Assembly: GCA_023954715.1 (NCBI GenBank)
Contig: JAGSHD010000007.1
Span: 1 to 64,000, forward strand
Origin: Candidatus Cloacimonadota bacterium
GTDB taxonomy: Bacteria > Muiribacteriota > UBA6191
Direction of reading: 5' to 3'
DNA length: 64,000 bases
The position numbers and the translations under genes were made by a program. Position 1 is the first letter of the stretch; each line of letters begins with the position of its first letter. This document shows positions 7,971 through 16,243 of the stretch, piece by piece. The notes below the pieces were generated by a model. It had not been told where the DNA came from and made no database searches. It worked only from the letters and a program-made list of their open reading frames with translations.

Positions 7971-10682
7971 ATGAATTCAACCATCGAAGAACTAATTGAA
8001 AAACTTCCTAAACTTTCATCTCAAGAAATTCAAGACAACTTAGATCAACTCAAAGAACAAAAGTTAAATCCTGAGATTTGTAAATTTTATATTGCCCTTC
8101 TTAGTAGCAAAGAGTGGAGATTTCGTAAGCTTAGTGCCAACATTTTAATTCAAAATATCTCCCTATGCTTTTCCACTATTTTAAAGCACATCAACTCAAA
8201 AGATGAAAATATCAGGTATTGGATTATCTGGATCCTTGGCTATAGTGGGGAAATGGGAGTAGGACCACTGATCGAACTATATCCTCATAGTTCTCACCAA
8301 GAAAAACTTTTCTTACTTAATTCACTAAAAGAGCTCCAATCTCCAAGAGCAATTCCTTTTGCTATCGAAAATCTAAATGATGATTCTTGGTCTATAAGAC
8401 AGCATTCTTCAACTATTTTAATCCACCTACAATCTCAAGCTATAGATGCATTGAAAAAGACTCTTAGAGATGGGACTAGTCATCAAAGATACTGGAGTTT
8501 TAAAGTTTTAGGTAAAGTATTACAAGAAAAGGCACTTTCAACTTTTTCTAATATAATTTTCTCAAAAGAATATGACGAAAAAACCCGTGCTTATGCCTTA
8601 GGTGGAGTAAAAGAAATTCAATCAGAAGAGATAACCCCCCTATTAATTAAATGTCTGGATTCTGATTTATGGCCTCTACGAGCACAAGCCTCCAAAATTT
8701 TAATCGAAAGTAATAGCGAACCCCAATTACCATTAATTTCAGTTCTAAGAGATGGTACTCGCGCTCAAAAATACTGGGCGGGTCAAATTCTTAAAGAAAT
8801 CATCGAAGAAAAACACTTAAGCCTTGTAGAAGAGTATTTACTCAAGGCAAGTCCTGAGTTGAAATATCATGCTATAACCCTCTTCTCAAAAGTCAATTGT
8901 GATACATCTATTAACTCTCTAATTAATGAACTCTCTAGCCCAATATGGTATAACCAAAAATATAGTTGTGATGCATTGATCTCTATGGGTAGATCCACTA
9001 TTCCATTTTTGATAAAACGGCTCTCACATGCGCAAGAAGAAGAGGAAATCTTCTGGATTACCAAGATCCTGAAAAAACTCTCCCATCCTTCTTCACTCAA
9101 TGCTTTAGAAAAACTCCTAGATCATAGAAGCAAAGATGTAAGACTTTGGGCCCTCGAAGCCATTAGCATTATCGATCACATGAGTAGTATTCAAATCCTA
9201 GTTTCATGCTTTGAAAATCAGTTTTGGGTGATTCGATCTAAGGCATCAGAGTATTTACAACAATATGGTATGAAGTCTTTTTTGCTACTTTTTGAGGCAC
9301 TTAGCCACTCTTCTGAGTCCACTAAATACTGGGCACAAAAAACAATTGAAGACAGCTCCTATTATGGTGCTAAAATTATCATGCAGTTGATTGTCTCTAG
9401 TAAGGCCGCTCAGCGTAAAGAAATCTTCTATTATTTAAACAAACTTAATTTTGAAACCCTAAAGGGAGTCTACGAAAACCCTTCTCTCAGTCGACAAGAT
9501 TTAGTACAGTTTGGCTTAGCTTCTAAGTCGCAACACAAAGGCACTATATATGCTGAGACGACACATCAAGCAAGTACAGAGTTCTCTCAACTATTGAACT
9601 CCGAATACTCTTTTAATTATGAAAATGAGCTCAATGAAATTTTATCCGAAGCCATTAACTTAGGCGCCTCCCAGCTACACCTTAAAATTGACTCCCATCC
9701 TATGATCCGAGTCAATGGTATGCTTTGTCGATGTGCAGGACCAAAAGTAACATCTGATAAAGTTCAAGCATATTTTACTCCTTATCTAAACGAAGAAAAA
9801 ATATCTATATTCAAAGAGAAGTCTTATGTAACTATTACCATTCCAGGAAACGAACAAACTCGGTTTAGAGCCCATATCTATCGTCAGAACCAAGGAATTG
9901 AAGCTGTTTTGCATCTTGAAAGCACCAGTATCCCCAGCTTTCACGACCTCAATTTTCCTGTGGAATTTTTTGAGCAAATCTCTAGACAAAGTAAGGGTTT
10001 AATTTTAGTGAGTGGAGCAAGTGGATCTGGTAAAACTCTTTGTTCTAATAGTATTCTAAGCTATATAAACCAAAATTTTGTTAAAAGCATTGTGATTATC
10101 AATGATCAACTTTCTTACTCTATTCCATCTCACAAATCGTTTATCAGCCAAAAAGTAGTAGGAAAAGACGTACCAAGTTACGAAGCTGCTGTTGAAGCAT
10201 CTTTAGCCGAAGATCCTGATGTGATATACATCGCCAAATCCCCGGATGACTCATCATTAGAGTCTCTACTCCATAGAGCTAGTTCAAAAACCTTAGTTAT
10301 TTTAGAAACAAATGCATCTTCTACAAAAGAGGCCATTGAAAAGCTCTTATTAATGTTTCCTAATCGCCAGTCTAGAGTATATGAAAGACTTCTACAAGGT
10401 TCACTCATTTCATCTATTCATATTAAGCTTTTAAATAATCAAGATCAAAATGGCTTTGTCCCTGCTCTTGAATATTTTATTAATAATTCTAAACTCTCAT
10501 CACTCATATCAATCAATAGTTTGGATGAACTCATTAAAACAATTCAAATTTCAAAATTAGACTTTACAGTTTGTTTAGATGATTATCTCTTACAGCTGGC
10601 ATCAGAGCAAAAAATTAGTTACCAAGAGGCCATTCGTTGGATGGAAGATAAAACAAGAATCTCTGTTGATACTATTTGGTAA
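7971..10682 (+). CDS. HEAT-repeat protein fused to a degenerate PilT-like ATPase domain
   Basis: 903 residues from the ATG at 7971 (AAGG-TATAT-ATG); an upstream TTG at 7953 is less likely. Residues ~1-500 are tandem helical HEAT-like repeats (recurring L-RDGT-xx-QxYW and P-L-I-xx-L patterns). Residues ~545-900 align along their whole length with the twitching-motility ATPase PilT: LGASQLHLKIDSHPMIRVNG (PilT: GASDLHL..PMIRVDG), RFRAHIYRQNQG, then Walker A GASGSGKT at 682-689. The catalytic elements are lost: the Asp-box Glu (TIEDPIE) reads IINDQLS, the Walker B GE reads AK (DPDVIYIAKSPDD), and the His box (GHLVFxTLHT) reads KTLVILETNA. ATP binding is possible, hydrolysis unlikely. Probably a regulator or scaffold of type IV pilus or gliding machinery, but no pilus gene is nearby. 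Confidence 0.85.
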   Translation: MNSTIEELIEKLPKLSSQEIQDNLDQLKEQKLNPEICKFYIALLSSKEWRFRKLSANILIQNISLCFSTILKHINSKDENIRYWIIWILGYSGEMGVGPLIELYPHSSHQEKLFLLNSLKELQSPRAIPFAIENLNDDSWSIRQHSSTILIHLQSQAIDALKKTLRDGTSHQRYWSFKVLGKVLQEKALSTFSNIIFSKEYDEKTRAYALGGVKEIQSEEITPLLIKCLDSDLWPLRAQASKILIESNSEPQLPLISVLRDGTRAQKYWAGQILKEIIEEKHLSLVEEYLLKASPELKYHAITLFSKVNCDTSINSLINELSSPIWYNQKYSCDALISMGRSTIPFLIKRLSHAQEEEEIFWITKILKKLSHPSSLNALEKLLDHRSKDVRLWALEAISIIDHMSSIQILVSCFENQFWVIRSKASEYLQQYGMKSFLLLFEALSHSSESTKYWAQKTIEDSSYYGAKIIMQLIVSSKAAQRKEIFYYLNKLNFETLKGVYENPSLSRQDLVQFGLASKSQHKGTIYAETTHQASTEFSQLLNSEYSFNYENELNEILSEAINLGASQLHLKIDSHPMIRVNGMLCRCAGPKVTSDKVQAYFTPYLNEEKISIFKEKSYVTITIPGNEQTRFRAHIYRQNQGIEAVLHLESTSIPSFHDLNFPVEFFEQISRQSKGLILVSGASGSGKTLCSNSILSYINQNFVKSIVIINDQLSYSIPSHKSFISQKVVGKDVPSYEAAVEASLAEDPDVIYIAKSPDDSSLESLLHRASSKTLVILETNASSTKEAIEKLLLMFPNRQSRVYERLLQGSLISSIHIKLLNNQDQNGFVPALEYFINNSKLSSLISINSLDELIKTIQISKLDFTVCLDDYLLQLASEQKISYQEAIRWMEDKTRISVDTIW

Positions 10683-10763
10683 TCAGCTCTACTGTGAGAA
10701 GATTACTAATACACCTTTTTTATTTGTAAGCACTCTACAAAAGTTGATGCCATCTAGTTTTTT

Positions 10764-12959
10764 CTAATCTTCATAAAGAAGAGCATCTTTAGGTTTGCCT
10801 TGTGCTTCATAGATTGACTTAACTACTTTTTGATGTAATCTCGAGTAGATATTTTTCTGAGCCTTTTCAAATGGAAGAAGAGCATCAGATATCTCCCGCG
10901 TTTTAAGTCTTACCAAAATATCAAACCAATAGTTTTCTTTGTCACTACGAACAGATATATCATTATTTTGAGTCTTATACCAATCCCACATATATCGAGT
11001 TTGAAAAACTTTTCTCAAAATACTTTCACTTGTATTGGTAGGGAGACTCGGCTCATCTTCTATTAGCCATTGGTGATAAAACTTTTCGTAAGGGTGATTT
11101 TTTTGTTTTTCCTGAAGTAGCCTATTTAAATACACATACTCTTCATTTAAGCTATCTATCTCTAAAAGCTTAAAGCTATAGTCTAATGCTAGCCCGAAAT
11201 ACCCTACTTCATAAAAATATAGTGTCGCATCAAGAACTTCTTTCCACTTAGATAGATCTATAAGTTTTACTCTCTGATCCAATTGCCCTCTTATAAAATA
11301 TTCTAATAGCTCATATCGATAGACAACTACTCTAGTTTTAATAGCATCTAAAAAAGAAAATATACTCATTTCAGGATAAACATCAATCTCGCCTATAACT
11401 TTTGTATCTAACTTTAAGTTCCAAGAAACAATGAACGCATCCTCTCTAATTTGTATTTTAGCTTGTGGATAAAACCTAGAGTATACAGACAGCAAAGCAC
11501 TCAATTGCTCTGTGCTATAACTATCCTTAGTCAAAACCAAGATCCCTCCTACAGAGCTTTCTTTGAAAAACTCAAACCACTCCTTAAATTGATCCAAGAA
11601 AAATATTTCATGAAAATTAAAGACTGTGTGAATTCGATCTAACTGCCTTGTTAAAAGGCTCCAACGCTTTTTGCCTTGCGTTGTTAAAGAGTCCTGTAAA
11701 TAAGAGCTTGTAACTACTTCGTTTTGATCTTTTTCCATCCAATTAAGATAATATAAGTTACTTAAGTCTTGTGTTTTAAGATCATTAAACAAAAACCAGT
11801 TTCCCTCTCGATATACATTAGGGAGACTTTTGGAAAGATCATAGTTTTTTGCTAATATCTGCCCCTTTAATTGTAGGAAATATGAAAATGTCGTTTTTTG
11901 CAATTTTGGTAGCTCTACCTCTTTTTCACTGGAAACATAGCGTGAGTTAGTACATGTATATACGCTCAACAACAACACCAAAACAAAGCGCCTCCATGCA
12001 CCAGCTCTAAGTAGTCTTATACAAAACTGAATACAAAGTAAAACATACGTTAATGCTAAAAGTTTTAACTGCGTTTCAAACTGCGCACATAAAAATAAAC
12101 TAGCAGCAAATATATCAAAGGTACTCGATGTACTTCTTGGAGGGACAGGCAAAAGAAAGAAGATACAAGCCAAGTAAAAAGAAACCTCTATTCCTTGCTG
12201 TAATGAAAATAAGATGATTACTGAGCAATATAGAATAATAAAAAACAAAACATTATGTGATAGTTTTACAGGGATTCTCTTAAATGGAAGAGAAGGTTTT
12301 CCCAACCATAGGTAAAAAAATAATAGCAGAGCTATCTGATGGTCATAATAGCTAGTTTCCCACATAAAACAGTATTGTAACAGCGGCAGAAGCAACCAAA
12401 CAGATCGGGTGGAGATTTTACGAACCTGTCTTGGCTTTTCAAAATCACCAAACACAATTAACAAGCCACTTAACACCAAGAATATTGTTTTCAAACCATA
12501 ATTAACCATTAAGTTTTGAGGAACAAAGCAACAAATGATTAAGATCAACAGCTCAACTCTTGGGGGGATTGCTACAGTATGTTTCCAACCTAGTATTAAA
12601 ATTGGATAAGGCAAAAAAACAAAGACCAAAAATAATGCCCTTGCCAGGTCTTGAAAATGAAAATATCCTTCTGCGAAAAATAACCAATTAGAAACAAATT
12701 CTAAAAATACATGATCTAGTAACGATGGAATCGATAAGGCTAAGACAATAATTGACATCAGCCAAAGTATTAAGCCTCCGTTCGTCCTAAACACATTTTT
12801 TGGAAGTAGTTTTTCACATAAAAAACAAGAAAGAAAAAAAGAAAATATGACTGCAGGAAAGTCGCTTTTTGAAGTAATTCCTTTGTTTACAAAAGTAAAC
12901 AAATCAGAAAATACCGCCAAAAAAAAGAAAAATCCGACCAATACCTTGTAGCCAAACAT
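10764..12959 (-). CDS. Polytopic membrane protein with C-terminal domain resembling membrane-fused spermidine synthases
   Basis: About 731 residues from the ATG at 12959; a TTG at 12995 would add 12 residues but lies inside a perfect inverted repeat and has no ribosome site. The first ~350 residues hold roughly ten or more hydrophobic segments. The soluble C-terminal part contains VGGILVLTKDSYSTEQLSAL followed by LSVYSRFYPQAKIQI, which resembles the 'GGxLVxxxxxxxxxLxxxLxxFxxxFP' stretch of spermidine-synthase-like domains fused to membrane regions; the usual SAM-binding Gly-rich loop is not seen. After it come helical repeats (EVGYFGLALDYSFKLLEIDS) like TPRs. It lies just downstream of arginase, same strand, so a link to polyamine or arginine metabolism is possible. 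Function uncertain. Confidence 0.55.
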   Translation of the reverse strand: MFGYKVLVGFFFFLAVFSDLFTFVNKGITSKSDFPAVIFSFFLSCFLCEKLLPKNVFRTNGGLILWLMSIIVLALSIPSLLDHVFLEFVSNWLFFAEGYFHFQDLARALFLVFVFLPYPILILGWKHTVAIPPRVELLILIICCFVPQNLMVNYGLKTIFLVLSGLLIVFGDFEKPRQVRKISTRSVWLLLPLLQYCFMWETSYYDHQIALLLFFYLWLGKPSLPFKRIPVKLSHNVLFFIILYCSVIILFSLQQGIEVSFYLACIFFLLPVPPRSTSSTFDIFAASLFLCAQFETQLKLLALTYVLLCIQFCIRLLRAGAWRRFVLVLLLSVYTCTNSRYVSSEKEVELPKLQKTTFSYFLQLKGQILAKNYDLSKSLPNVYREGNWFLFNDLKTQDLSNLYYLNWMEKDQNEVVTSSYLQDSLTTQGKKRWSLLTRQLDRIHTVFNFHEIFFLDQFKEWFEFFKESSVGGILVLTKDSYSTEQLSALLSVYSRFYPQAKIQIREDAFIVSWNLKLDTKVIGEIDVYPEMSIFSFLDAIKTRVVVYRYELLEYFIRGQLDQRVKLIDLSKWKEVLDATLYFYEVGYFGLALDYSFKLLEIDSLNEEYVYLNRLLQEKQKNHPYEKFYHQWLIEDEPSLPTNTSESILRKVFQTRYMWDWYKTQNNDISVRSDKENYWFDILVRLKTREISDALLPFEKAQKNIYSRLHQKVVKSIYEAQGKPKDALLYED

Positions 12960-12984
12960 AGTTAACTTTCTGAAAATAGATTTG

Positions 12985-13022
12985 GCAGTATTCAAGTTAA
13001 AGTTATTTAACTTGAATACTGC
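12985..13022. repeat. Perfect 17-base inverted repeat between arginase and the membrane protein gene
   Basis: Arms GCAGTATTCAAGTTAAA (12985-13001) and TTTAACTTGAATACTGC (13006-13022) are exact reverse complements with a 4-base loop. It begins 9 bases after the arginase stop. On the minus strand it is not followed by a T run, so it is not a standard terminator; as RNA it would form a very stable hairpin just before the next gene and could stabilise the arginase message or hinder translation of the downstream gene. Confidence 0.9.
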
Positions 13023-13031
13023 ATAACCATC

Positions 13032-13946
13032 TTAGTAGATTACTCTACCAAACAAAGATTCAATCAAATGGACAGCTACCTCAGATGTTTTATTTTTATC
13101 ATCTAGTAACGGATTTACTTCTACTAAGTCTACACTTGTTACTATATCTTTAGCCGCAAGCATCTCAAGAAATAAGTGAGCCTCTCTAAGGGTTATTCCG
13201 CCATTTACCGGAGTACCGGTCCCGGGTACAAATCGACCATCAATTCCATCAATATCAAATGAAAGATGTACGGGCCCATCATCTTTAGTGGCAATTGCAA
13301 TGGCCTTCTCTACGCAAGTTTTCATTCCCATTTCATCAATATCTTTCATAGTGAAAATATTAACACCAAGCTTTCTAATCATTTGTGCTTCTTCAGAGTC
13401 TACACTACGGATTCCCAACAAAACCACTTTAGATGGATCTAGAAACCCTCCATCAAAAAGTGCTTTTAATTCACCGTTTCCATCTCCTAAAGCTACTGCT
13501 AGAGGCATTCCATGAACATTACCAGATGGACTTGTTTTTTCAGTGTTTAAATCTGCATGTGCATCAAACCATATAACACCAGGTGTTTCATTTTTAGTCC
13601 TATGATATTTAAATACTGCAGCCAAAGAAGCCATTGCTACAGAGTGATCTCCCCCAAGAACCAACGGAGTTTCACCATCATTCAATGATGCTGTTACCTC
13701 CACTTTTAGTTTTTCCATGTATTCAGTGATCAAATCTAAATATCTTATATCGCCTAAAGCTATTTTTCTTGGTGGATGTGGCTCCTCAAGAGCCTCTAGA
13801 TTACCTCGATCATGGTAAGCAATATTGAGTCGATCAAGACCTGCATATAAACCTGCTATTCTAATAGCATCTGGTCCTAAAGATGCTCCTTTATTACCTG
13901 AAGCTATTGAGATTCCTGCTCCAATGATTCCTAATCTTTTTGACAT
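13032..13946 (-). CDS. rocF: Arginase
   Basis: 304 residues, typical of bacterial arginases, which convert arginine to ornithine and urea with a two-manganese centre. All three metal motifs are intact: GGDHS (98-102), DAHAD (128-132) and SFDID (229-233); the substrate loop SGNVHGMPLA is that of arginase rather than agmatinase. The N-terminus GIIGAGISIASGNKGASLGP is also typical. Ribosome site GAGGAATATT. The downstream gene may share its transcript, separated by a strong inverted repeat. Ornithine produced here could feed polyamine or proline synthesis. Confidence 0.92.
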   Translation of the reverse strand: MSKRLGIIGAGISIASGNKGASLGPDAIRIAGLYAGLDRLNIAYHDRGNLEALEEPHPPRKIALGDIRYLDLITEYMEKLKVEVTASLNDGETPLVLGGDHSVAMASLAAVFKYHRTKNETPGVIWFDAHADLNTEKTSPSGNVHGMPLAVALGDGNGELKALFDGGFLDPSKVVLLGIRSVDSEEAQMIRKLGVNIFTMKDIDEMGMKTCVEKAIAIATKDDGPVHLSFDIDGIDGRFVPGTGTPVNGGITLREAHLFLEMLAAKDIVTSVDLVEVNPLLDDKNKTSEVAVHLIESLFGRVIY

Positions 13947-14037
13947 AATATTCCTCTTTTGATTTATATAGTTTTTCTGCCCGATTGTACGGTAATTTAA
14001 AAAATTCTACAAGCTAACAAATACATTTTGTCAACGC

Positions 14038-14073
14038 AAAAAAAAACTCCGCTTCTTAATCAGAAACGGAGTT
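14038..14073 (-). terminator. Rho-independent terminator after the FecR/anti-sigma gene
   Basis: Stem AACTCCG/CGGAGTT with further inner pairing, flanked by A run on the left and T run on the right, so it can act in both directions. On the minus strand it follows the stop at 14085 and ends in U residues. Confidence 0.85.
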
Positions 14074-14084
14074 TTTTTGAATTT

Positions 14085-15191
14085 TTATTTTCCGAATTCG
14101 GTGTGAATTGAATCCGTTGGACTGACTTCTGTGTTTAGGTCTAGCTTATCAACAGAGTTAGGAGTTGTACTAATTAACTCATTCGCTACTAGTCTTTCTC
14201 TCCAGTCATCAACAATGCCATCATCAACTTTTCTTTTTGCCGTTAAACCAAACTTGGTTGAAGAGATTTCTTCATTTTCAATAACATCATGATATTTTTC
14301 AAAATCATCAATAGCATTTACTCGCACAATCCCTTCGAAAACAGATACTGAGGATTCTTTTCCTTTAGTTGCCTTAACAGCAAACATAGTACCTCTTACA
14401 GCAGCGATTAAATTTGGAGTTCGTACCTCGAATCGAGTCCCTTTTTTCACAACATTTACCCAAGTGTGACCTTGATGTAATCGAACTGAATTTTGAGCGA
14501 TTTGCATATGTGTGTTTGGCTTTAAGTTTAATCGAATCTTATCCTCAGGGTAGACAATACGAGCAACAGTATTTGCTCCCGTCCTGATTTCATCTCGAAA
14601 ATCTAACTCGTAAAACTCACCTTTATTTACTATTTGAAAACCTGCAGTCGTTTTTATTTGAGCAACTCCACCATCCACAAATAAGGCAAGTTTAGTTAAC
14701 ATTACATTATCGTTAAGGTCTATTTGCTTTTTTGGTTTAACTTTAGAGTCTTCACCACTATTGTCACCACCAAGATTTTGATCAATCTTTTTTGCTACTG
14801 TAATTGCACCACTCGTATCTACTCCAGCTTTGGTATCATTAGATACAATTGGAGAATTAAAGTTTAATGCTGCAATCATTACAACAGATGCTACAGCCAT
14901 TGAAATATACTTTTTATATTTCATTAATTTTTCAAAACCAAAACCAAAATCTTCTGGTTTACTTTTGAACTGAACTTCAGGTAATTTGCTCATAACTTTA
15001 GAAGTAAAGTCAGTAGGCAACTCTATTGAAGCTTCATCAACAAACATATTCATTAATTTTTGGTAGCCCTCTAGCTCTTGCCGACAGCGAGAACAGAAAT
15101 CAACATGCCCATCAAAAAGAATTTTTTGTTCATTTGATAAAGAGTGATCTAAAGAAAGCTGAATTAATTCATCAAATTTATTACATTCCAT
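14085..15191 (-). CDS. Zinc-finger anti-sigma-like protein with C-terminal FecR domain
   Basis: 368 residues. Residues 1-40 form a putative zinc anti-sigma domain (zf-HC2 type): His29-x3-Cys33-x2-Cys36 in HVDFCSRC. One membrane helix near 93-112 (YISMAVASVVMIAALNF). The outer part, ~165-300, is a FecR domain: DEIRTGANTVARIVYPE, then HTWVNVVKKGTRFEVRTPN and AAVRGTMFAV, the characteristic 'F.v.TP....vRGT.F.v' pattern. So a cytosolic sigma-binding head is joined to an extracytoplasmic sensor or wall-binding domain. No ECF sigma gene is adjacent, which is unusual for an anti-sigma protein. Ribosome site GAGGAATAAC. A possible ECF-type promoter lies upstream. Confidence 0.85.
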   Translation of the reverse strand: MECNKFDELIQLSLDHSLSNEQKILFDGHVDFCSRCRQELEGYQKLMNMFVDEASIELPTDFTSKVMSKLPEVQFKSKPEDFGFGFEKLMKYKKYISMAVASVVMIAALNFNSPIVSNDTKAGVDTSGAITVAKKIDQNLGGDNSGEDSKVKPKKQIDLNDNVMLTKLALFVDGGVAQIKTTAGFQIVNKGEFYELDFRDEIRTGANTVARIVYPEDKIRLNLKPNTHMQIAQNSVRLHQGHTWVNVVKKGTRFEVRTPNLIAAVRGTMFAVKATKGKESSVSVFEGIVRVNAIDDFEKYHDVIENEEISSTKFGLTAKRKVDDGIVDDWRERLVANELISTTPNSVDKLDLNTEVSPTDSIHTEFGK

Positions 15192-15304
15192 TGTTATTCC
15201 TCATAAACTTTTGCATTAATCGAGACTAAAGATCTTTAAGCCCCACCAAACACTATCTTTCTAAATAAATTTAAAGGATAATATTATTTAATACACAAGG
15301 TACT

Positions 15305-15328
15305 ACGAACGTTTCCAACAAAAGTTTC
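15305..15328 (-). promoter_or_regulatory. Candidate ECF sigma promoter upstream of the anti-sigma/FecR gene
   Basis: On the minus strand TGAAACTTTT, with AAC followed after 16 bases by CGTAG. ECF promoters typically have AAC in the -35 box and CGT in the -10 box at about this distance. It points at the gene starting at 15191, which would fit autoregulation of an ECF/anti-sigma circuit. Weak call from two short motifs. Confidence 0.28.
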
Positions 15329-15474
15329 AATAAAAATTGTCATTTCGCAAAAAAAAAATATTTTTATACACTAAACATTGACAATGATCGTTTTCTTCTA
15401 CTACTTGTACTAAAAAGATCATTATTTGCCCTTGACATAATTCACATCTGAAAAGGTTCTATTGTATTTTAGGT

Positions 15475-15506
15475 AAAAAAAATAGATGCATATTATCTAC
15501 ATCTAT
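15475..15506 (-). terminator. Rho-independent terminator of the small coiled-coil gene
   Basis: Minus-strand hairpin ATAGATG/CATCTAT with an 11-base loop followed by a run of eight T. Lies 30 bases after the stop at 15536. Confidence 0.75.
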
Positions 15507-15535
15507 CTGAAAATTTTATATTTATTGAATTTAAG

Positions 15536-15742
15536 CTAAGAGACTCTTTTTAGTTCACCACCATTGGAGTTACCTTTAGTAGCTTCACTCATTAATAAAT
15601 CTACCGAAAAACATAATTTTCGGTTCATTTTTTTTAAAACTTCAATCTCTTGCTCAAGTATTTTAATTTTTTGTAACATTTGGTCATCGTTACTTTTTTT
15701 TAAACTTTTAGGTGGAAATTGAAAAATTGATGATATCGACAT
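15536..15742 (-). CDS. Small hypothetical coiled-coil protein
   Basis: 68 residues from the ATG at 15742, preceded by GGAG at proper spacing; a TTG four codons earlier is less likely. The middle (QMLQKIKILEQEIEVLKKMNRK) is a short leucine/isoleucine heptad helix. No family recognised. It has its own terminator, which supports a real gene. Divergent from the lipoprotein gene, 31 bases apart. Confidence 0.6.
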   Translation of the reverse strand: MSISSIFQFPPKSLKKSNDDQMLQKIKILEQEIEVLKKMNRKLCFSVDLLMSEATKGNSNGGELKRVS

Positions 15743-15773
15743 ATAATACTCCAATGAAAAAGGACTTATTCTA

Positions 15774-16241
15774 ATGACTTATCGGCTAAACCTGTTTATT
15801 CTTAATGCTTTTTGTTTGTTTTCTTTGTTTCTTGTTGGATGCAACGACAAAGTCGTCGACCCTTTTATCCACTATAATCTTGTTAAAAACAGCAATTCCA
15901 AAATTAATACAGATGTAGATTTTCCACAATCTATTGAGATCGATTATGTAAAAGACTCTCTTTTAAGAGCGGGTAAATATAAAGGTTTTTCTTTTTACAT
16001 TGAATATTACAAACTTGATACCAATACACCTCATGAAGATCAACTTCTAAAACAAGGAAGATGGATTCAACAAGGCCCCTTCCGTAAAAAAATCGAAAGT
16101 AGGAAGTTAAATAACTCTACCCTTAAAGAAAGCTCCATTTATTTTCAAAAAGATAATTTCTTAATGTATGGAGTATTTATTGGAAAAACAGAAGCTCCAT
16201 TTAATAGAATTATCAACGGCTTCAATGCAACAAAAAAATAA
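15774..16241 (+). CDS. Small putative lipoprotein
   Basis: 155 residues. N-terminal signal peptide ending in a lipobox (LFLVGC, Cys23), so probably anchored to a membrane after lipidation. The mature part is mainly polar with alternating hydrophobic residues (FSFYIEYYKL, SSIYFQKDNFLMYGVFIG), suggesting a small beta-rich domain. No known family recognised. Ribosome site AAGGA. It converges with the HEAT-like gene, with 2 bases between stops. Confidence 0.7.
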   Translation: MTYRLNLFILNAFCLFSLFLVGCNDKVVDPFIHYNLVKNSNSKINTDVDFPQSIEIDYVKDSLLRAGKYKGFSFYIEYYKLDTNTPHEDQLLKQGRWIQQGPFRKKIESRKLNNSTLKESSIYFQKDNFLMYGVFIGKTEAPFNRIINGFNATKK

Positions 16242-16243
16242 GA

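Larger units (their letters stand above)
15192..15535. other. 344-base intergenic region
   Basis: AT-rich, no gene seen. It contains a candidate ECF-type promoter reading left toward the FecR gene (15305-15328) and, at its right end, the terminator of the small gene at 15536. A plus-strand TTGACA occurs near 15379 but has no gene in front of it. Confidence 0.5.

Noticed and set aside
12960-12995. TTG start at 12995 for the membrane protein
   Set aside because: It lies within the perfect inverted repeat and lacks a Shine-Dalgarno sequence; the ATG at 12959 is preferred, although its ribosome site (AGAAAG) is also weak.
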